The notes under the pieces: model-generated
What the model saw: only the letters and a program-made list of their open reading frames with translations
Databases searched by the model: none
Told to the model about the DNA's origin: nothing
From: Lysobacterales bacterium
Lineage (GTDB): Bacteria; Pseudomonadota; Gammaproteobacteria; Xanthomonadales; Rhodanobacteraceae
Length of the DNA: 35,564 nucleotides
Direction of reading: 5' to 3'
NCBI GenBank assembly: GCA_021324945.1
Contig: JAJPID010000015.1
Span: forward strand, 1 to 35,564
Shown: positions 31,336 through 35,564 of the stretch, piece by piece
How the letters are laid out: each line of letters begins with the position of its first letter
Numbering within the stretch: the stretch's first letter is position 1
Translations under genes and position numbers: made by a program

Positions 31336-31815
31336 TCAACCGATCACGAACAACGGCTGATCGAATTCGACCGGCTGGCCGTTCTCGGCCACAATCGCCA
31401 GCACCGTGCCGGCCACGTCCGCTTCGATCTGGTTGAACATCTTCATCGCCTCGATGATCCCCAGCGGATCGCCGGCATTCACCTTGGACCCCACACTGAC
31501 GAAAGCCGGTGCGCCGGGCGAAGCCGATGCGTAGAAGGTGCCGACCATCGGCGCACGCACGACGTGACCCGCGGGCAGGCCGCGTTCCGCAACGGGCGCA
31601 GCTTCGGTTGCGGAACTTGTTGGCGCAGTGGATTGTGGTGCTGGCACTGGTGCGCTCGCGGTATTCGGTACCTGTTGCATCAGCACCGTCGATTGCGCCG
31701 TGCCCGGCGCGTGGCGCGAAAGGCGAACACTTTCTTCGCCCTCTTTGATTTCCAATTCGGAGAGATTCGATTCTTCGAGCAGTTCTATGAGTTTTTTTAT
31801 CTTGCGCAGGTCCAT
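31336..31815 (-). CDS. accB: Biotin carboxyl carrier protein
   Basis: A 159-residue carrier subunit of acetyl-CoA carboxylase. The N-terminus ([17 protein letters not shown]) is the conserved AccB helix, residues about 40-80 form an Ala/Pro/Ser/Thr-rich flexible linker, and the C-terminal biotinyl domain (83-159) carries the biotin-accepting Lys125 in EAMKM plus the 'thumb' APGAPAFV region. ATG 31815 is preceded by GAGG. It ends four bases before accC starts and lies 38 bases after aroQ, as in many proteobacteria (aroQ-accB-accC). Confidence 0.97.
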   Translation of the reverse strand: MDLRKIKKLIELLEESNLSELEIKEGEESVRLSRHAPGTAQSTVLMQQVPNTASAPVPAPQSTAPTSSATEAAPVAERGLPAGHVVRAPMVGTFYASASPGAPAFVSVGSKVNAGDPLGIIEAMKMFNQIEADVAGTVLAIVAENGQPVEFDQPLFVIG

Positions 31816-31853
31816 ACAGGCCTCGTCGTGTGGCGAGCGGCGCGTGGAAGGGA

Positions 31854-32318
31854 TCAATGACTCACGGGAGTTGGATGCGGTTTTCGCAGCCGCGCGATCG
31901 CCGCTTCCAAGGCGTGGTGATAGCTGTCCGGCCCGAAACCGGCGATCACGCCGACGGCCAGATCGGAAAAATACGAATGCCGGCGGAACATTTCGCGCGC
32001 GTACGGGTTGGACAGGTGTACCTCAATGAACGGGATGCCGACCGCCGACAAGGCATCCCGCAGCGCGACGCTGGTGTGGGTGAAAGCCGCAGGGTTGAGC
32101 AGGATGAAAGCCGTTCCATCGGAGCGCGCCTGATGGATACGGCCGATCAGTTCGGCCTCCGCATTGGACTGGAAGCTGGCGAGCTTGTGTCCCGCGGCTT
32201 GGGCGTGTGCCGTCAGTTGCGCATCGATTTGCGCCAGGGTCAGCCGGCCATAGAGGCCCGGCTCGCGCTCACCGAGCAGGTTCAGGTTCGGACCGTGCAG
32301 CACGAGGATTTGGGCCAC
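31854..32318 (-). CDS. aroQ: Type II 3-dehydroquinate dehydratase
   Basis: A 154-residue shikimate-pathway enzyme that removes water from 3-dehydroquinate. It has [41 protein letters not shown] and [19 protein letters not shown], with the catalytic tyrosine in the GLYG lid, and ends in a normal helical tail. No ATG is available; GTG 32318 begins three residues before ILVLHGPN and fits the family length. The longer in-frame extension to 32438 has no family character. It is first in the aroQ-accB-accC run. Confidence 0.95.
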   Translation of the reverse strand: MAQILVLHGPNLNLLGEREPGLYGRLTLAQIDAQLTAHAQAAGHKLASFQSNAEAELIGRIHQARSDGTAFILLNPAAFTHTSVALRDALSAVGIPFIEVHLSNPYAREMFRRHSYFSDLAVGVIAGFGPDSYHHALEAAIARLRKPHPTPVSH

Positions 32319-32481
32319 GGGATTCGTCGGCGAGCCGGCGAGCACCGGCGGTCGCGAAGTGTGGCGCGAACCCGGTTCACTGTCCAGACGTTTAGTGGTT
32401 TTTACTTGTGCGATCGTCCATGATCGCCGCTGTTTCAAGCATCAGCTGACTTGATCCGCTGCGCGCAGGTGCAGTTCCAAA

Positions 32482-32508
32482 AGCGGCCATCCATGGCCGC
32501 ACTCTTCA
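32482..32508. repeat. GCGGCCAT REP-like palindrome (copy 4)
   Basis: AAAAGCGGCCATCCATGGCC followed by GCACTCTT gives the perfect stem GCGGCCAT/ATGGCCGC. It lies in the 200-base gap between aroQ and the TlpA gene (32319-32518), which holds no other recognisable feature, and may terminate or protect the tlpA transcript. Confidence 0.7.
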
Positions 32509-32518
32509 TCAAGAGCAT

Positions 32519-33073
32519 TCATTTGCTGCCTTGAAGCCAGGTTCCCAGCTCGTTGGCATTCAGCGGTCCCAGTTGGGTGCGCTCGATGCGTCCGTTGGGG
32601 CCGATCAGCACGCTGAAGGGCAACGCGCCGACGGTATCGCCGAAGCGAAGCGTCGGTTCCGGATCGGCATCGATGCCGATCAGGATCGGATAATCCACGG
32701 GCGTGTGTTTCAGAAAATCGCGCACGGTCTGCGGCTGGTCCAGCGCCACGCCGATGATGCGTACATTCGGGTGTTCCGATTGAGCGGTTGAAAGCGCCGG
32801 CATCTCCTTGCGACAAGGCGCGCACCAAGTCGCCCAGAAATTCAGCAGCACGGGTCGACCGCGCCATTGCGACAGCCGTTGCGGGGTGCCTTGCAGATCG
32901 GGCAACACCAGATCGTCGGCGGGGTCGCCGATTTGCAGCGAGGACTGCGCAGGAGTTGAAGCGGCAACGGGCGGTGACGATGGCGTCTGCATCCGCCGTT
33001 GCAGCCACCCGCCGCCGCACGCCGCGGCGGTCGCGAGGATCAGGATCGCCAGCGTGGCGCGGCGGTCGATCAT
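32519..33073 (-). CDS. TlpA-type thioredoxin-like lipoprotein
   Basis: A 184-residue periplasmic thiol-disulfide oxidoreductase. A hydrophobic N-terminus ends in TAAAC (Cys19), a possible lipobox. The thioredoxin fold (about 47-184) carries WCAPC (Cys84, Cys87) and the cis-proline in GALPFSVLIG, with the TlpA/ResA insertion between. It should be reduced by DsbD. Its ATG overlaps the dsbD stop by four bases (ATGA), indicating co-translation. Possible clients are cytochrome c maturation factors or oxidised periplasmic proteins. Confidence 0.9.
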   Translation of the reverse strand: MIDRRATLAILILATAAACGGGWLQRRMQTPSSPPVAASTPAQSSLQIGDPADDLVLPDLQGTPQRLSQWRGRPVLLNFWATWCAPCRKEMPALSTAQSEHPNVRIIGVALDQPQTVRDFLKHTPVDYPILIGIDADPEPTLRFGDTVGALPFSVLIGPNGRIERTQLGPLNANELGTWLQGSK

Positions 33074-34899
33074 TTCGCCGCCGCAGTCAGCGAGCGCTGC
33101 AGGAAACCTGCGGTCAATACCGTCGGCAGCTTGCGGCCTGGGCTCCCATCGCTCGGAAACAGCACGTAGAGCGGCACACCCGGCGAGTCGTAGTCTTTCA
33201 GGAACGCGCTGATGGCAGGATCTTCGTGCGTCCAGTCGCCTTGCATGTAGACGGTTCTCGTGCGGCGCAGGAGTTCGCGGAATGCGTTGGTATCCAACAC
33301 GGCGTATTCGTTGGCCTTGCAGGTGACGCACCAGTCCGCGCTCATGTTCACGAAGACCGGCACGTGCCGGGCCCGCAATTGCGCCAGCCGGGCCGGGTCG
33401 TAGGGAATGGCCACGGTTTGCGAATGCGCCGCAGCGCCTGCTGCCGGCAACCGAGCGATCGATGCGATCGGTGCGAGCGCCAGCAGCAATGGAATGATCG
33501 CGAGTCCGCGCAGCATCGTGCTTCCGTGCCCCGGACGGCTTCGTTCGAACCACCAGAGCGCCATCGCGATCAGCACCATGGCAATCAGCACCAAGCCGGC
33601 GGCATCGACTCCGCGCTGGTTGGCGAGCACCCACACCAGCCAAACCGCGGACAGATACATCGGAAACGCCAGCAGTTGCTTCAGAGTTTCCATCCAGCGC
33701 CCCGGGCGCGGCAGCCAGCGGGCGAGGCGGGGGATGAAACCGATCAGCAGGAACGGCAACGCCAGTCCCAATCCGAGCATCAGAAACACCGGCAATGCCG
33801 CGACGCCCGGTGCCACGAAGGCATACGCCAGTGCCGTGCCCATGAATGGAGCGGTACACGGACTGGCGATCACCACGGCGAGCACGCCCGTAAAGAAATC
33901 GCCGGCTAGGCCGGGCCGCATCATCAATGCGCTCCCTGTCGAACCGATCCCCAAGCCGAGGCGCACGATGCCGGACAAGTTGAGTCCCACCACGAACAGC
34001 ACGCACGCGAGCACCGCCACCACCAGCGGCTGTTGCAATTGTGTGCCCCAGCCGAGTGCGTGCCCGGCACTGCGCAGGCCAAGGATGCAAAGACCCAGCG
34101 TGAGAAAACTCGCGAGCACACCGGCGGTGTAAGCCAGCGCATGCGTCTGCGTCCGCGCCGAGCTTTCTGCGCTTTCCAGCAGGCCGATCGCCTTGATCGC
34201 CAGCACCGGCAACACGCAAGGCATCAAGTTCAGGATCAGGCCGCCGACGAACGCCAGAACCAATGCCAGCGGCAAGTCAGAGAGTACAGAGTGCACCGGC
34301 GAGGCGACCGTCGACTCCGGACCGCTGGACGAGAGGCTGGATTCAGCCGCCAACTGAGGCGGGAATCCGCGGGTGCCGCCGCGTCGCGCGATATCGGAAT
34401 CGGGCAGGATGATGGCGCCGGTCTGCGAGCCGGCGAGCGGCACCGACAAAACCTGCGTGACGGGCGGATAGCAGATTTTCGGATCGACCTCATGGCAGCC
34501 CTGGAACGTCACCGCGATTCGGAGATCCGCAGCGCTGCCGGAATACGGCACGCGCGCATCCAGCGAGCCGTGATAGATCTCGACGTTTCCCAGATATGGA
34601 TCGTGTTCCTTTAGTCCGTCGGGCAAGCTCAATTCGCCCAGATGCATGGCCGCATCTTTCGATTGCACCTGGATGCGATCACGATAGAGGTAGTAGTGCG
34701 GCGCGATGTCCCAATGCAGGCGCAGAAGGCCTGGTGAGGCGATGCGCGCGCTCAACGCGAAGGCTTGAGTCGCCTGCAGCAGCTGACCGTTGCCGGATGC
34801 CGCGTCCTGCGCCACGCCGCACACGGGCCAAAGGGACGCCGCCAGCAGGAGTATTCGCAGCAAGTGGAAAAAAGGGCTTCTCGGCAATATCGATCGCAT
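33070..34899 (-). CDS. dsbD: Thiol:disulfide interchange protein DsbD
   Basis: A 609-residue membrane protein that carries reducing power from cytoplasmic thioredoxin to the periplasm. Signal peptide 1-30; N-terminal alpha domain with the redox pair Cys135 and Cys143 (GCHEVDPKICYPP); eight-segment membrane domain with Cys in NLMPCVLPVLA and SPCTAPFMGT; C-terminal gamma domain with WCVTC. All three pairs are intact. ATG 34899 gives a proper signal sequence; the longer form to 34923 needs a TTG start. It is coupled to the TlpA gene downstream and follows cutA. Confidence 0.95.
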   Translation of the reverse strand: MRSILPRSPFFHLLRILLLAASLWPVCGVAQDAASGNGQLLQATQAFALSARIASPGLLRLHWDIAPHYYLYRDRIQVQSKDAAMHLGELSLPDGLKEHDPYLGNVEIYHGSLDARVPYSGSAADLRIAVTFQGCHEVDPKICYPPVTQVLSVPLAGSQTGAIILPDSDIARRGGTRGFPPQLAAESSLSSSGPESTVASPVHSVLSDLPLALVLAFVGGLILNLMPCVLPVLAIKAIGLLESAESSARTQTHALAYTAGVLASFLTLGLCILGLRSAGHALGWGTQLQQPLVVAVLACVLFVVGLNLSGIVRLGLGIGSTGSALMMRPGLAGDFFTGVLAVVIASPCTAPFMGTALAYAFVAPGVAALPVFLMLGLGLALPFLLIGFIPRLARWLPRPGRWMETLKQLLAFPMYLSAVWLVWVLANQRGVDAAGLVLIAMVLIAMALWWFERSRPGHGSTMLRGLAIIPLLLALAPIASIARLPAAGAAAHSQTVAIPYDPARLAQLRARHVPVFVNMSADWCVTCKANEYAVLDTNAFRELLRRTRTVYMQGDWTHEDPAISAFLKDYDSPGVPLYVLFPSDGSPGRKLPTVLTAGFLQRSLTAAAK

Positions 34900-34961
34900 G
34901 AATTCGGCAGCGCCGGTGATCAACGGACTATTGTCTCAAGACCGGCGACGACAGCGCCACC

Positions 34962-35279
34962 TCACACGGTTTGTTCGCGCAACCAATCCAGATAAGGCGT
35001 GTGGCCGGCAACGATATCCAGTGCGATCAGTTCCGGCACTTCGTAAGGGTGCAGCTCGATCAGGCGCGAGTGCAGGGACTCGAAACGATCGCGCGTGCTC
35101 TTGATCAGCAGCAGCACCTCACCGTCTTCGTGGATATCGCCGCGCCAGCGGTAGACCGAAGTCAGGCCGGGAATGCAATTGACGCAGGCGGCCAGCCGCT
35201 CCTCGACGAGCGCGCGTGAAATCTGGGCCGCCGTTTCGGAGTCAGGGCACGTCGAAAGCAACAACAGGGCGTCGGACAT
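34962..35279 (-). CDS. cutA: Divalent-cation tolerance protein CutA
   Basis: A 105-residue trimeric PII-like protein. LLLLSTCPDSETAAQISRALVEERLAACVN, the core strand VYRWRGDIHEDGEVLLLIKS and HPYEVPELIALDI match CutA1 throughout. It binds copper in some species; its true role is unresolved. It is divergent from groES and sits 62 bases upstream of the dsbD start on the same strand, a pairing often seen because E. coli cutA also neighbours dsbD. Confidence 0.95.
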   Translation of the reverse strand: MSDALLLLSTCPDSETAAQISRALVEERLAACVNCIPGLTSVYRWRGDIHEDGEVLLLIKSTRDRFESLHSRLIELHPYEVPELIALDIVAGHTPYLDWLREQTV

Positions 35280-35358
35280 GATGAGGTGGATCGAGAAAAA
35301 TGCAGCATAACCCTTGAACGGGCCGGAACCCGCCCCATCTGGTTTGCCGTTGGCGGCC

Positions 35359-35386
35359 TTGCGCAGGCCGGGTTTGTGCCTACAAT
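35359..35386 (+). promoter_or_regulatory. groES promoter
   Basis: TTGCGC (35359-35364) and TACAAT (35381-35386) are 16 bases apart. The -10 box abuts the CIRCE operator, so repressor binding would block polymerase directly. Confidence 0.6.
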
Positions 35387-35412
35387 TAGCACTCTCAAGC
35401 CCCGAGTGCTAA
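35386..35412 (+). promoter_or_regulatory. CIRCE operator (HrcA binding site)
   Basis: TTAGCACTC, nine bases, GAGTGCTAA: an exact match to the CIRCE consensus. HrcA binds it and represses groESL until heat shock. hrcA itself is not in the window. Confidence 0.97.
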
Positions 35413-35458
35413 CAGTCTGGAAGGGGCGTTCCAACCACTTGAACAAGCTGGAGTCGTT

Positions 35459-35564
35459 ATGAAGCTTCGTCCGTTGCACGACCGCGTGATCATCAAGCGC
35501 CTGGAGGCGGAAACCAAATCCGCCGGCGGCATCGTCATCCCCGATACGGCCACCGAAAAACCCA
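35459..35564 (+). CDS. groES: Co-chaperonin GroES (partial, runs off window)
   Basis: The first 35 residues, [20 protein letters not shown] and [15 protein letters not shown], are unmistakably GroES, the 10-kDa lid of the GroEL folding chamber. ATG 35459 follows CTGGAG at suitable spacing. The gene continues past the window end, where groEL is expected. It is under CIRCE control. Confidence 0.97.
   Translation, partial: MKLRPLHDRVIIKRLEAETKSAGGIVIPDTATEKP

Overview
The window is 35.6 kb of GC-rich, densely coding chromosome from a gammaproteobacterium of the order Xanthomonadales, probably Rhodanobacteraceae or a close relative. This rests on protein resemblance and gene order: algZ-algR-hemC; polA beside a DUF2782 gene; and groES-cutA-dsbD-tlpA-aroQ-accB-accC-(membrane protein)-prmA-DUF3426-fis-purH, an arrangement I associate with xanthomonads. 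No rRNA, tRNA, CRISPR array, prophage or transposase gene was seen. No database search was possible, so family calls are by recognition.

Layout. (1) 1-1671 (-): a Tat-exported sulfite-oxidase-fold molybdoprotein, overlapped by its cytochrome b561-type membrane partner. (2) 1787-3329 (+): a short-chain dehydrogenase and a MerR/TipAS regulator with a textbook MerR-type operator. (3) 3384-5879 (-): a secreted S9 peptidase. (4) 6029-9472 (+): carboxylesterase, AlgZ/AlgR-type two-component pair, hemC. (5) 9544-10398 (-): a DUF481 outer-membrane protein. (6) 10591-17264 (-): a molybdoenzyme locus that best fits the cytoplasmic sulfite dehydrogenase SoeABC, with an SLC13-type anion transporter between soeA and soeB and a divergent WYL regulator (17396-18373, +). 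(7) 18476-25322: uvrD, two small genes, a probable sX13-like small RNA next to polA, polA, and a DUF2782 gene. (8) 25401-35279 (-): a long housekeeping run from cutA down to purH. (9) 35359-35564: promoter, CIRCE operator and the start of groES.

How parts fit together. Two molybdenum enzymes of likely sulfur-oxyanion chemistry lie within 17 kb: one probably periplasmic with a cytochrome b partner, one probably cytoplasmic and linked to quinone through an NrfD/DmsC-type subunit. An anion transporter sits inside the second locus. AccB and AccC form the biotin carboxylase half of acetyl-CoA carboxylase; DsbD and a TlpA-type thioredoxin form a periplasmic reducing pair. accC carries an apparent one-base insertion (30697-30700).

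The most unusual property is a heavy load of small palindromic repeats of several families. They fill many gaps and also lie in frame inside soeB, soeA, uvrD and polA, adding roughly 15-30 residues to each, and touch the ends of estB-like, prmA and soeA reading frames. Together with the polA-adjacent small RNA and several promoters set so close to the start codon that the mRNAs may be leaderless, these are the best targets for follow-up. I see no clear sign of a wholly new defence or mobile system.
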